In this document: piece by piece, positions 8,672 to 17,380 of the stretch
Layout: each line of letters begins with the position of its first letter
How positions within the stretch are numbered: position 1 is the first letter of the stretch
Assembly: GCA_029242325.1 (NCBI GenBank)
Contig: JAQWUD010000007.1
Span: 19,458 to 83,457 of the forward strand
Reading direction: 5' to 3'
DNA from: Luminiphilus sp.
Lineage (GTDB): Bacteria; Pseudomonadota; Gammaproteobacteria; Pseudomonadales; Halieaceae
DNA length: 64,000 nucleotides
Notes under the pieces: generated by a model
The model's input: only the letters and a program-made list of their open reading frames with translations
Database searches by the model: none
Told to the model about the DNA's origin: nothing
Program-made: the position numbers and the translations under genes

Positions 8672-10111
8672 ATGAACCCCAATAAGCGCACTCGGCCCGT
8701 CACGGATCTAGCGATATGGCTATTGGTCGTCCACTCGCTACTGAACGCAACAGAGGCCCCAGCCTCTGAGGTCGCAGAGCTCAAACCCAACATCGTCTTG
8801 GTGTTGATGGACAATTTTGGTTGGGGTGAAGTCGGGGTTTACGGCGGCGGTGTGATGAGGGGTGCACCCACTCCCAATATCGACAGCATTGCTGCGCAGG
8901 GGATGCGGTTAACCAACTTTAACGTGGAAGCAGAGTGCACGCCCTCACGCTCTGCCTTGTTAACCGGGCGCTATGGTATTCGCACGCGACAACGAGAGAA
9001 TAGCCCTCCCCGAGGAGTCTGGTATGGCATCACAAAATGGGAGATCACGCTCGCAGAGCTGCTCGAGGAGCGTGGCTACGTATCAGGTATTTTTGGCAAG
9101 TGGCATCTGGGAGATACAGAGGGCCGCTTCCCTACAGATCAAGGATTCGATGAGTGGATCGGCATTCCCCGATCGTCGGATCGTGCGTTTTGGCCTGACA
9201 GCAATAGCTTCCAGCCTGACGCCCATCCCGATATTCGTTTTGCTCACGTGATGTCCAGTAGTAAAGGCGAAAAGCCAAAAGATATCGAGGTCTTTGATCG
9301 CGCCAAACGCACCGTGATGGACCGCGAGATTACGGACAATACACTGGAATTCATCGAAAGGCAGGCGGCGGCCAAGCAGCCGTTTTTTGCCTTCGTCACC
9401 TATACCCAAACCCATGAACCGGTGGATCCGCACCCTGATTTTTATGGCCGCACCGGTCATGGCAGCTTTGCGGACGTACTCGCGCAGACGGATACCTACG
9501 TGGGTGAACTGCTAGCGAAATTGGGCGATCTGGGGCTCGCTGATGACACGATCTTTATCTTCACTTCGGACAATGGCCGTGAGGGTGTACCCCGCTCCTT
9601 CGGGTTCACGGGACCATGGCGCAGCGGCATGTTCTCTCCGTACGAGGGATCCTTGCGGGTGCCTTTTATCATCCGATGGCCTGACAAGATCCCTGCCCAA
9701 CGCGTCTCCAACGAAGTCGTGCATCAGCTTGACGTCTTTCCGACCCTCGCCAAATTTGTGGGAGCCGAGACACCTAATGATCGCGTCTTGGATGGAGTCA
9801 ATCAGTCCGAATTTTTTATGGGTAAAACTGACGCCTCCGCGCGTGAGAGCCTGGTCATCTACATCGGCAACACGCTCTTTGGGGCTAAGTGGCGCAACTG
9901 GAAGATCTTGCTTAAGGAAATGGACTCTGACACCTATGCAGTGAAGGAAATAGCTTATCCCTCTATATACAACCTGATCGTTGATCCGAAAGAGGAAGTG
10001 CCTGAGCTGAATTACCTTAACGATACCTGGGTCGACTTCCCGTTGTATCAGGTGATCGAGGACCACGAGGCCTCACTAGCGAATGATCCACAATTGCCTG
10101 TGAGTGATTAG
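8672..10111 (+). CDS. Secreted sulfatase (arylsulfatase family, Cys type)
   Basis: A 479-residue sulfatase of the alkaline phosphatase superfamily. Residue Cys89 lies in 'CTPSRSALLTGR', the motif in which Cys is converted to formylglycine. Metal ligands are seen as Asp47-Asn48 ('VLMDNFGWG') and the later 'TSDNGRE'. An N-terminal hydrophobic segment (about residues 13-25) followed by Ala-rich sequence suggests export to the periplasm. An upstream ATG at 8645 is in frame, but 8672 puts the basic residues directly before the hydrophobic core. Activity needs a formylglycine-generating enzyme or anaerobic maturase; none is in this window. It probably cleaves sulfate esters of algal polysaccharide or small molecules. 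Confidence 0.9.
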   Translation: MNPNKRTRPVTDLAIWLLVVHSLLNATEAPASEVAELKPNIVLVLMDNFGWGEVGVYGGGVMRGAPTPNIDSIAAQGMRLTNFNVEAECTPSRSALLTGRYGIRTRQRENSPPRGVWYGITKWEITLAELLEERGYVSGIFGKWHLGDTEGRFPTDQGFDEWIGIPRSSDRAFWPDSNSFQPDAHPDIRFAHVMSSSKGEKPKDIEVFDRAKRTVMDREITDNTLEFIERQAAAKQPFFAFVTYTQTHEPVDPHPDFYGRTGHGSFADVLAQTDTYVGELLAKLGDLGLADDTIFIFTSDNGREGVPRSFGFTGPWRSGMFSPYEGSLRVPFIIRWPDKIPAQRVSNEVVHQLDVFPTLAKFVGAETPNDRVLDGVNQSEFFMGKTDASARESLVIYIGNTLFGAKWRNWKILLKEMDSDTYAVKEIAYPSIYNLIVDPKEEVPELNYLNDTWVDFPLYQVIEDHEASLANDPQLPVSD

Positions 10112-10117
10112 AATCGT

Positions 10118-11707
10118 CTACCGGCCTCGCAACATCATCTTTGCAGCATTGCGACCCGGTAGCCCTGTCACGCCGCCGCCGGGATGCGCACCTGAACCGC
10201 ATAAAAAAACGTTCTCTACCGGCATGCGATAAGACGCATGACCGGGTATGGGCCGCATTGAGTAAAACTGGTCGAGATGCAACGCGCCATGAAAGATATC
10301 GCCCCCAACCATGCCAAGGTCACGCTCAATGTCGAGCGGCGTCTTGATCTGGCGGCCCAGCACTGACCGTTTGAAGTTGGGTGCGTATGCGTCAACGGTA
10401 TCAATGATCTGATCAGCAACTTGTTCTCGGACATCATCCCAGCTTTGTCCATTAGGTAAGTGACGCTGAAAGTGCTGACAGAAAAGGCTGGCCACGTGCG
10501 CACCCGGTGGTGCGAGCGAGTCATCCTGCGTGGTGGGGACCTGCATCGAGATCACGGGGCGTTGCGCCCAGCCGAATCGCTTGGCATCCAGATAGGCTTG
10601 CTCAATGTATGCCAATGACGGCGAGACCTCGATTGCCCCCTGAAAATGCGCCTCGCCTCGCCCAGCCATCGAGGTGAACTGTGGTAACTCAGATAAGGCA
10701 ACGTTCATGCGGAAGGTCGCTGAATGACTGCGGTAACCCTCTATGCGGCGCCGATCTTCATCGCTCAACAGACCAGGATCCAGCATTTTTGTCAGCAACG
10801 TTTGCGGGTGTACATTGGCAGCAATCTGTCGGGCATAAAAGGTGCGGCCGTCGGCCAACGTGACACCCACAGCTTGCTGCCCCTCCACCAAAATTTCATC
10901 GACAGGTGTGCCGACCTCTACGACGGCACCCTGCGCTTGCGCGTAGCGTGCCATGGCATCACTAATGGCACCCATACCGCCTTTGGCAATGCCCCATGCG
11001 CCGGCTCGTCCATTGACCTCACCGAAGGCGTGATGCAATAAAATGTAGGCTGTACCTGCCTGGTAGGGACTGGCAAAGTTGCCGATTACACCCTCCAGTC
11101 CGAGTACGCCTTTTAGCGCTTCTCCTTGAAACCAAGAATCGAGATAATCGCCCAGCGAGCTGGTCAACAAGGTCGCCAGCACCTTTTGTGAGTGCGAGCC
11201 CAACTTTCTGGCGACGTTGCCGGCCGATAGCAATTGCATAAGGTCGCGCCACCCCCCACCAAAATCGGGAGGTGACTGAGTCGCCAACTCCCTCAAGGCA
11301 ATCGCCACCGCACTGATCTCTTGCTCAAATTGGTCGATGCGCTCAGCGTCGCGCTGCGAAAATCTCGCAATCTCCGCCCGAGCCTGCGTATCGTCCCGGG
11401 ACAGCAGCAAATGATCATTTTCGAGCAAACTGAGTGTGCCGGCAGGTCGCTCCATGATCTCCAGTCCGTGCCGCTCAAGTGACAGATCACTAATAACCTG
11501 CGGGTGCAGCAGGCTCACGGAATAGGAATAAACAGAGTTGCGGAAGCCCGGATGGAACTCTTCTGTGACCGCAGCGCCCCCCAATATTTCGCGAGCCTCA
11601 AAAAGCCGCACCGACTTACCTGCTTTTGCGAGGTACCCGGCACAGGCTAAGCCATTGTGGCCCCCACCAATAATGATGACGTCGGTGTCGGGATTGTGAG
11701 CTGTCAT
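10118..11707 (-). CDS. FAD-dependent oxidoreductase, PYROXD2/phytoene-desaturase-like (paralogue A)
   Basis: A 529-residue flavoprotein. It has an N-terminal Rossmann motif 'IIIGGGHNGLACAGYL' followed by the acidic end of beta-2 ('FEAREILGG') and 'AAVTEEF', and a C-terminal FAD motif 'FLCGSGAHPGGGVTGLPG'. This pattern marks the PYROXD2-like branch of the phytoene-desaturase superfamily rather than carotenoid CrtI. The substrate is unknown for the whole branch. It is transcribed away from paralogue B (11876), and the 168-base gap between them probably carries both promoters. The next gene after paralogue B is a convergent SSF transporter. The family call is firm; function is open. Confidence 0.88.
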   Translation of the reverse strand: MTAHNPDTDVIIIGGGHNGLACAGYLAKAGKSVRLFEAREILGGAAVTEEFHPGFRNSVYSYSVSLLHPQVISDLSLERHGLEIMERPAGTLSLLENDHLLLSRDDTQARAEIARFSQRDAERIDQFEQEISAVAIALRELATQSPPDFGGGWRDLMQLLSAGNVARKLGSHSQKVLATLLTSSLGDYLDSWFQGEALKGVLGLEGVIGNFASPYQAGTAYILLHHAFGEVNGRAGAWGIAKGGMGAISDAMARYAQAQGAVVEVGTPVDEILVEGQQAVGVTLADGRTFYARQIAANVHPQTLLTKMLDPGLLSDEDRRRIEGYRSHSATFRMNVALSELPQFTSMAGRGEAHFQGAIEVSPSLAYIEQAYLDAKRFGWAQRPVISMQVPTTQDDSLAPPGAHVASLFCQHFQRHLPNGQSWDDVREQVADQIIDTVDAYAPNFKRSVLGRQIKTPLDIERDLGMVGGDIFHGALHLDQFYSMRPIPGHASYRMPVENVFLCGSGAHPGGGVTGLPGRNAAKMMLRGR

Positions 11708-11875
11708 GGTCTAAACCCCCGCTAATGTTTTGGTATTGTAAAGGCACTCGAATACATCGACATACGTGCCTGCACGGAAGCATACTGGCGCAGCACACAT
11801 CAGACCCGCGGAGCACACTACTGTTGGATTTTCCTTCAAAGAGAGTCTTGCAGTGGAAGAGCAACTGAGTTGTCT

Positions 11876-13459
11876 ATGAGTCATTACGACGCCATCGTCA
11901 TCGGTGCGGGCCATAACGGTCTCACCACAGCCAATTATCTCGCCAAAGGCGGGATGAACGTCTGCGTTCTTGAGCAACGCCCTGTAGTGGGTGGCGCGGC
12001 GGTCACAGAAGAGTTCTGCCCTGGATACCGTAATTCGACGTTTTCCTACGTCGTGAGCCTGCTGCGGCCTGAAGTCATCCGAGATTTACAGCTAGCCGAT
12101 TACGGGTATGAGGCTATTACGCTGGAGAACGCGCTCTACATAGACTCTACTGGTGATCATTTGCTACTCACCGCCGATGAGCAGTTCAACCGGTCGCAGT
12201 TCGAGAAATTTTCTAGAACAGACTTTCAGGCCTATGAGGCATTCGAACACTCCGTGGATGAAATCGGGCAGCTGCTGGCCAAGCAATGGCTGAGTGAGCC
12301 ACCCAAGCTAGGCGAACAAGGGGTCGGAGATCTGCTGGCAATGCTCAAAATGGGCGTTGATGTGTTCCGGCTTGATTCGGAGGCCCGCTGGCGCCTAATG
12401 CAGTTTTTTATCGGCGCACCTGAGACGATTATCGATCGCTGGTTTGAAAGCGACAAAGTGAAGTCGATGATCGCCGCACACATTATGCCCGCCAACTATG
12501 CGCCCCTGAGCCAGCCCGGCGCCAGTCTGGCCATGCTTCACCACGCCGTCGGCGAGGTGAATGGCCGAGCAGGCGCTTGGGGCATTGTCAGAGGCGGCAT
12601 GGGCGGTATTACCCAAGCGATGATGAGGTCGGCATTGGCACGCGGCGTAGCGGTGCGCACCGATGCCGCGGTACACCGCATAGATGTGTCGAATGGTAGG
12701 GTTACAGGCGTCACCCTTGCCTCGGGCGAAGCGCTGACTGCGCCTGTGGTGGCAGCTAATACAGATCCCAAGCGCACGTTTTTTACACTATTGGGCGAGG
12801 AGCATTTGCCGGAAGACTTTAGTCGCGACCTGAAGAGCTTCAGACAGGAGTCTGCGTCATTGCGAATGAATCTTGCGCTGTCTGATCTTCCAGAGTTTGC
12901 CGCCCTACCCGGCGCGGAGGGCCCACATCATCGAGCTAGCATCACCATGATCGAAAGTGCCGATCATTTAAATGCCGCATTCCATAGTGCCAAACGGGGC
13001 GAGCCTGCGGACCCGCCAATTATCGAGGCAATTATTCCCAGCGCGCTGGACACTACATTGACCGACACGCCGGGCCACCATGTGATGAGCCTATTATGCA
13101 AATACATGCCTTACGACCTGAATGGCGGTCGCTCATGGGACGATGAAAAAGACCGCGTCGTGGAGCATATTTTTCGCTACGTTGAGCACTTTATCCCTCG
13201 CTTGAGGGAGATCACTGTGGGTTACCAGTGCCTTACTCCACTGGATCTTGAGACGATGCTTGGGATGACGCGCGGCGATATCTGCCACGGCAGGCTGGAA
13301 CCCGATCAGCTCTTTAATATGAGACCGCACCCCAACGCCGCACAATACGCGACACCGGTGAAAGGGCTCTACTTGTGTGGTTCAGGCGCCCACCCCGGCG
13401 GCGGCGTGACTGGTGCGCCGGGACACAATGCCGCGCGACGCATATTGAAAGATGCCTAA
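11876..13459 (+). CDS. FAD-dependent oxidoreductase, PYROXD2/phytoene-desaturase-like (paralogue B)
   Basis: A 527-residue protein with the same architecture as paralogue A: 'VIGAGHNGLTTANYLAKGG' at the N-terminus, 'GRAGAWGIVRGGMGGITQAM' in the middle, and 'LYLCGSGAHPGGGVTGAPG' at the C-terminus. The ATG at 11876 is preferred over a TTG six bases upstream. A and B share near-identical lengths and motif spacing, so they may be partner subunits or an old duplication. There is no N-terminal signal, so the protein is cytosolic or peripheral. It converges with the SSF transporter gene, whose stop is 22 bases away. Confidence 0.88.
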   Translation: MSHYDAIVIGAGHNGLTTANYLAKGGMNVCVLEQRPVVGGAAVTEEFCPGYRNSTFSYVVSLLRPEVIRDLQLADYGYEAITLENALYIDSTGDHLLLTADEQFNRSQFEKFSRTDFQAYEAFEHSVDEIGQLLAKQWLSEPPKLGEQGVGDLLAMLKMGVDVFRLDSEARWRLMQFFIGAPETIIDRWFESDKVKSMIAAHIMPANYAPLSQPGASLAMLHHAVGEVNGRAGAWGIVRGGMGGITQAMMRSALARGVAVRTDAAVHRIDVSNGRVTGVTLASGEALTAPVVAANTDPKRTFFTLLGEEHLPEDFSRDLKSFRQESASLRMNLALSDLPEFAALPGAEGPHHRASITMIESADHLNAAFHSAKRGEPADPPIIEAIIPSALDTTLTDTPGHHVMSLLCKYMPYDLNGGRSWDDEKDRVVEHIFRYVEHFIPRLREITVGYQCLTPLDLETMLGMTRGDICHGRLEPDQLFNMRPHPNAAQYATPVKGLYLCGSGAHPGGGVTGAPGHNAARRILKDA

Positions 13460-13480
13460 AAAAACGCCTAAAAAGAAAAC

Positions 13481-15232
13481 TCAGGCATGACTTGCGGCCA
13501 CGGGAGACGCGCTGGGCGTGTACCGCCGGCGAATCACCCGCCACGCAACAACCCCTAACGGCATATGGATAACCAGTGGACCGATGACGAACCACGGCTC
13601 TGCTTGACTCCAATCAATGCTCTGACCTATCTCGATAATGCCCGCACCGAGCTGATAAGGCTCCACATAAAAATGAAGCAGTAAGAATGGCATCAGACAT
13701 CCATAAACAATCAGAAGAAGGGGCGCCAGTAACGTGATGCGCGTCGCGCCCCGATCGAGATCGACCTCGGGAGTTTGATGAAGTTGGGTCCGGTAGTGTC
13801 GCTCTTGCTGCGAAATAACATCACCTTTGGAGCCCAAATAGGCCAGCAGAATAGAGGCAACAATGCCCAGCAAAACGGGCTCAAGATAGCTCGGTAAGTC
13901 GATCACCCCTAAATAATCCAGAGCCGCCGGTACGATATTGGCTAGCAGGCCCGCGAGCATGCCCCAACGCGCCCCCCGCGCTGTGATCGATTGACTCCAA
14001 ATGCTCATTAGTCCAACTGGACCCCAACTTGACGCAAAGACCGTCCCGATAAACAGCGTAATCCAGAAAAGGTTGTGCGGTAGGAAAAGGCTCAGCACAA
14101 GCACCACAAAGCTAATCAGCGCCATGGCCAGACGCGTCCGACCCAAGCTTTCAGTATCTTTATGGATACCAAGGTCTTTGCTTGCACTGAAGCCAATTAG
14201 CGACAGAAAAGTCGATGCCGATGACAACGCGGCACAGACGATACCTGCGACCAATAACGCGCCTAGATAGGTTGGCACCAGATGAGTTGCCGCCCAAATC
14301 AAGACTGTTTCTTCATCGTCGATGTTCGGGTTCGCGAGGTTGACAAAACCGCCAGCACCGTGGATCGCAATTTGCAAAAAGATCACTACCAGTACGGTAT
14401 AAATAGAGGCGCGTAACACGACGTGTTCGCTCTTTGCCATCAGGTGACGGCTGGATTGCCAGGGACTTACTGCAAAAACAAGACTCCACGACAGGTCGAT
14501 CAACACAAACCAAATAAAGAAGTCCAATGCCGTTGGCCAGGGGGTCCCCTCTCCGATAACGCCGTGCCAACTTGTTATACCAGGCTTCACGTCCTGCCGC
14601 GTCAGATCTTGGATGGTCTGCGAGATGCCCCCAAAGCCCTCCACGAGATGGAGTACTAAGAAGAAAGACGCGCCGGTGAACAGGAGGAACATCAGCGTGT
14701 CGGTAATCACTACACCTTTGGAGCCGGCGTACAGCGTGAAAGTCGAATAACTCAGCCACGCGATCACGACGCCCTCGGCGTAGCTGATGCCGGTAAGATC
14801 AGAGAGCAACAGAGCAGCCCCCTGCGTCACCACTAGCAAGTATCCTCCCAGACCCAATATCACCGTCCAACCAGCGATGCGCTGTACCTCTGACGATGCA
14901 AAACGGTCTCCAAAAAAAGCGGCAACGGTGGTCGCTCTGCTCCGCCTCAGAAATGTGCCAAAAAATAGTGCGCCGTAGACATAACCCGTCACCGTGAGCC
15001 CGGGGAGCAATAGGTAAGGGCCCAGTTGGCCTGCATAGGTGAAGCCGGCCTCGCCCATGAAGACTGTCGTGCTCATGAGGCTCGCGACAAGCGTTCCGAT
15101 AATGAGAAACGTGGGCGCGCGCCGGCCTGCTACGTAGTAATCCTCCAGCGTTTTCACACGGCGGCCCGCATAGCTGCCGATAAGGACGAAAATGAAAACG
15201 AAACAAGCGATGGTCGTAGCGAATATCGTCAC
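13481..15232 (-). CDS. Sodium:solute symporter (SSF) family transporter
   Basis: A 583-residue polytopic membrane protein with about 13 hydrophobic segments. The SSF hallmark near helix 1-2 is present ('GRRVKTLEDYYVAGRR', then 'ASLMSTTVFMGEAGF'). The family imports small organic solutes such as proline, pantothenate or carboxylates with Na+. It lies between the PYROXD2 genes and the cupin/PuuB-like/PuuA-like group, so an amine or amino-acid-like substrate for this island is a fair inference. The start is GTG at 15232 without a clear ribosome-binding site. The C-terminal region after about residue 440 is a longer, partly hydrophilic extension. Confidence 0.88.
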   Translation of the reverse strand: MTIFATTIACFVFIFVLIGSYAGRRVKTLEDYYVAGRRAPTFLIIGTLVASLMSTTVFMGEAGFTYAGQLGPYLLLPGLTVTGYVYGALFFGTFLRRSRATTVAAFFGDRFASSEVQRIAGWTVILGLGGYLLVVTQGAALLLSDLTGISYAEGVVIAWLSYSTFTLYAGSKGVVITDTLMFLLFTGASFFLVLHLVEGFGGISQTIQDLTRQDVKPGITSWHGVIGEGTPWPTALDFFIWFVLIDLSWSLVFAVSPWQSSRHLMAKSEHVVLRASIYTVLVVIFLQIAIHGAGGFVNLANPNIDDEETVLIWAATHLVPTYLGALLVAGIVCAALSSASTFLSLIGFSASKDLGIHKDTESLGRTRLAMALISFVVLVLSLFLPHNLFWITLFIGTVFASSWGPVGLMSIWSQSITARGARWGMLAGLLANIVPAALDYLGVIDLPSYLEPVLLGIVASILLAYLGSKGDVISQQERHYRTQLHQTPEVDLDRGATRITLLAPLLLIVYGCLMPFLLLHFYVEPYQLGAGIIEIGQSIDWSQAEPWFVIGPLVIHMPLGVVAWRVIRRRYTPSASPVAASHA

Positions 15233-15518
15233 AATATGCGTCTCAGGAGCGCAGATGCCTCAGGCATCTGCCAGACGCTTCTGTCTGCACTGTCGGCTCG
15301 AGTTCTGCGCACTACTCCTGCCTTTGCCATTGGCTAACCTGCATCAAGTAAGTCCTCATGTAGGGTACGCCATTCCGAACAGCCATGACTGCGAGCATAT
15401 GGGCTGAGAAGCACTGAAGCGACCATAACACCTACAATTGCGCACTGAACAGGATCACGCGGAACGTCTGCGGCAAAGCGACGCGTGGTTCGCCTTTACA
15501 TCAAGCGGAGAACGACAA

Positions 15519-15890
15519 ATGACGGAAATCAGTATTCAAAAAACACCCGCAACGCTAACGGATCTCGAGGAGTGCGAATCTTTTGGGGAGCCGGTAGGCG
15601 CACTGCCCTTGCAAACCAATGCGGGCTTTTTTGAGAGCGAGCTTGCAAAAGGTCAGCTTTACACCGGCACCTGGGAGTGCGAGCCCGGCACATTGGAGCT
15701 TGATCTCGAACTGACGGAATTCTGCTACTTGCTGGAAGGCCACTGGAGGTTCACTTCCGAGACGGGTGTTGTCTCAGAGGTCAGAGCAGGCGATAGCTGG
15801 GTCTTCCCCAGAGGCTGGAAAGGCACTGCCGAGGTGATTGAAAAAGTCCGTAAAGTTTACGCCATGATGGTTCCGGACGACGCGGGATAA
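15519..15890 (+). CDS. Small cupin-domain protein (cupin_3 type)
   Basis: A 123-residue single cupin. Motifs are 'TGTWECEPGTLELDLELTE', 'FCYLLEGHWRFT' and 'AGDSWVFPRGWKGTAEV'. The ATG at 15519 follows GGAG at 8 bases, which is better than upstream in-frame starts. Proteins of this type often sit next to PuuB-like oxidases, and here the PuuB-like gene converges from 15901. A role in binding or sensing a pathway intermediate is possible but not shown. It lacks the usual set of His metal ligands of classical cupins. Confidence 0.82.
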   Translation: MTEISIQKTPATLTDLEECESFGEPVGALPLQTNAGFFESELAKGQLYTGTWECEPGTLELDLELTEFCYLLEGHWRFTSETGVVSEVRAGDSWVFPRGWKGTAEVIEKVRKVYAMMVPDDAG

Positions 15891-15900
15891 AAGGCAGCCG

Positions 15901-17202
15901 CTAAAACAGATCCAGCAGTTTGTAATACGCCATCCCTGCAGCCAGCAGTGGTCTGCCGAAAGCCCGCCCTCCCGGGAAGGGCAGATGAGGTATGGACGCT
16001 ACCATATCGAAACGATTGGTTTCGCTGGCAATACTCTCGGCGGTTATCTTGGCCATGATGTGGGTCGGCGCCACGCCGTGGCCAGAATACGCCTGAATAT
16101 AGCGAATGTTAGGCGCAAGCTTGCCGAGCTGCGGCATGCGATTGATGCCAATGCCGATCCAACCACTCCAAGCGAAGTCCACTTTGATATCTTCAAGATC
16201 TGGGAATACATTACGCATCTTTTTGCGCATGACCGAGACCAGATTTTTGGGCTCCATACCGGTGTAGTTAGAAAGACCACCAAACAACATACGGCGGTCC
16301 GACGAGAGTCGGAAGTAATCCAAAGCAGTTCGCGGATCACACACGGCGACATCACCCGGCAGCAACTTATCGGCCAGCGTCTCCGAGAGCGGTTCGGTGG
16401 CTATAACCGAGCTCGCCGAGGGTAATACCCTTGCGCTGAGTTTTGGAATCAACTTACCCATATAGGCATTGCCCGCAAGTACAACGTGCTTTGCCGTCAC
16501 ACGACCTTGCTCAGTTCTCACGATCGGCTTGTCCCCGGGCACTATTTCAAGCGCCCGAGTTTGCTCAAATATCCGTGCGCCACGACTGACCGCTGCTGCT
16601 GCCTCGCCGATGCAGAGGTTCAGAGGGTGGATATGGCCGTTGGCCGTGTTGTGAAGACCTCCGAGATACCGGTCAGAATTCACGAATTCCTTGAGCTCGC
16701 TGGCATCGAGCAGTGTGTAAGGATGGGGGTTACCGATCGTTTTTTCCCAGTCACGCCACTCAGCAAAATTTTTCATGTGCCGGGGCTTTAGCGCCACGTC
16801 GCAATAACCCCACTTCAGATCACAATCGATACTGTAGTTTTCGACGCGCTCTTTGATGATGTCGCGCGCCTCAATACCCATTTGATAGATGGTATTGATG
16901 CCCTGCTCACCAATCGACCTCTTGAATCGCTCTGGAGTATGGCCAATACCACCAATGATTTGTCCGCCATTGCGCCCGCTCGCGCCCCACCCGATTCGAT
17001 TGGCTTCAATCAGTACCACCTCGTGGCCCCGCTCTGCGAGCTCAACCGCCGCATTCACCCCGGAAAAACCGCCTCCGACGACCACGACGTCACACTCAAT
17101 CGCTTCAGTCAGCGTGGGGTACTCTGTCGCGGGCCTGCGCGATGCCGCATAGTACGATCCAGTATGCTCAGAAGAATCCTGTATCGCTCGCAGTCCAAAC
17201 AT
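15901..17202 (-). CDS. FAD-dependent amine oxidase (DAO family), gamma-glutamylputrescine-oxidase-like
   Basis: A 433-residue member of the D-amino-acid oxidase (DAO/OrdL/PuuB) family. The FAD Rossmann motif 'VVVVGGGFSGVNAAVELAERG' starts near residue 39, followed by 'GASGRNGGQI' and a C-terminal 'YSGHGVAPTHIMAKITAE'. PuuB-type enzymes oxidise a gamma-glutamylated amine to the aldehyde, ammonia and peroxide. A glutamine-synthetase-like ligase is divergently encoded 178 bases away, which is exactly the partner needed to make the gamma-glutamyl substrate. The exact amine (putrescine, ethanolamine, others) is not readable. The aldehyde dehydrogenase (PuuC) and hydrolase (PuuD) of the E. coli route are not in this window. 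Confidence 0.87.
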   Translation of the reverse strand: MFGLRAIQDSSEHTGSYYAASRRPATEYPTLTEAIECDVVVVGGGFSGVNAAVELAERGHEVVLIEANRIGWGASGRNGGQIIGGIGHTPERFKRSIGEQGINTIYQMGIEARDIIKERVENYSIDCDLKWGYCDVALKPRHMKNFAEWRDWEKTIGNPHPYTLLDASELKEFVNSDRYLGGLHNTANGHIHPLNLCIGEAAAAVSRGARIFEQTRALEIVPGDKPIVRTEQGRVTAKHVVLAGNAYMGKLIPKLSARVLPSASSVIATEPLSETLADKLLPGDVAVCDPRTALDYFRLSSDRRMLFGGLSNYTGMEPKNLVSVMRKKMRNVFPDLEDIKVDFAWSGWIGIGINRMPQLGKLAPNIRYIQAYSGHGVAPTHIMAKITAESIASETNRFDMVASIPHLPFPGGRAFGRPLLAAGMAYYKLLDLF

Positions 17203-17380
17203 GTAGCTCTCTCCAACGGCAGAATAAGGTGGGTAGTGGGCGGACCCAGCACCGTTTGCCTTATCATCAGAGCAGATTGTATCGAACTTGATCCATCACC
17301 GAATGGCGGCCTATACGACTGGTAGACAAACGCGGTTGCCGCCCTAAGCTTGACGCTATGGGTGACAAGAGAGATAGACA

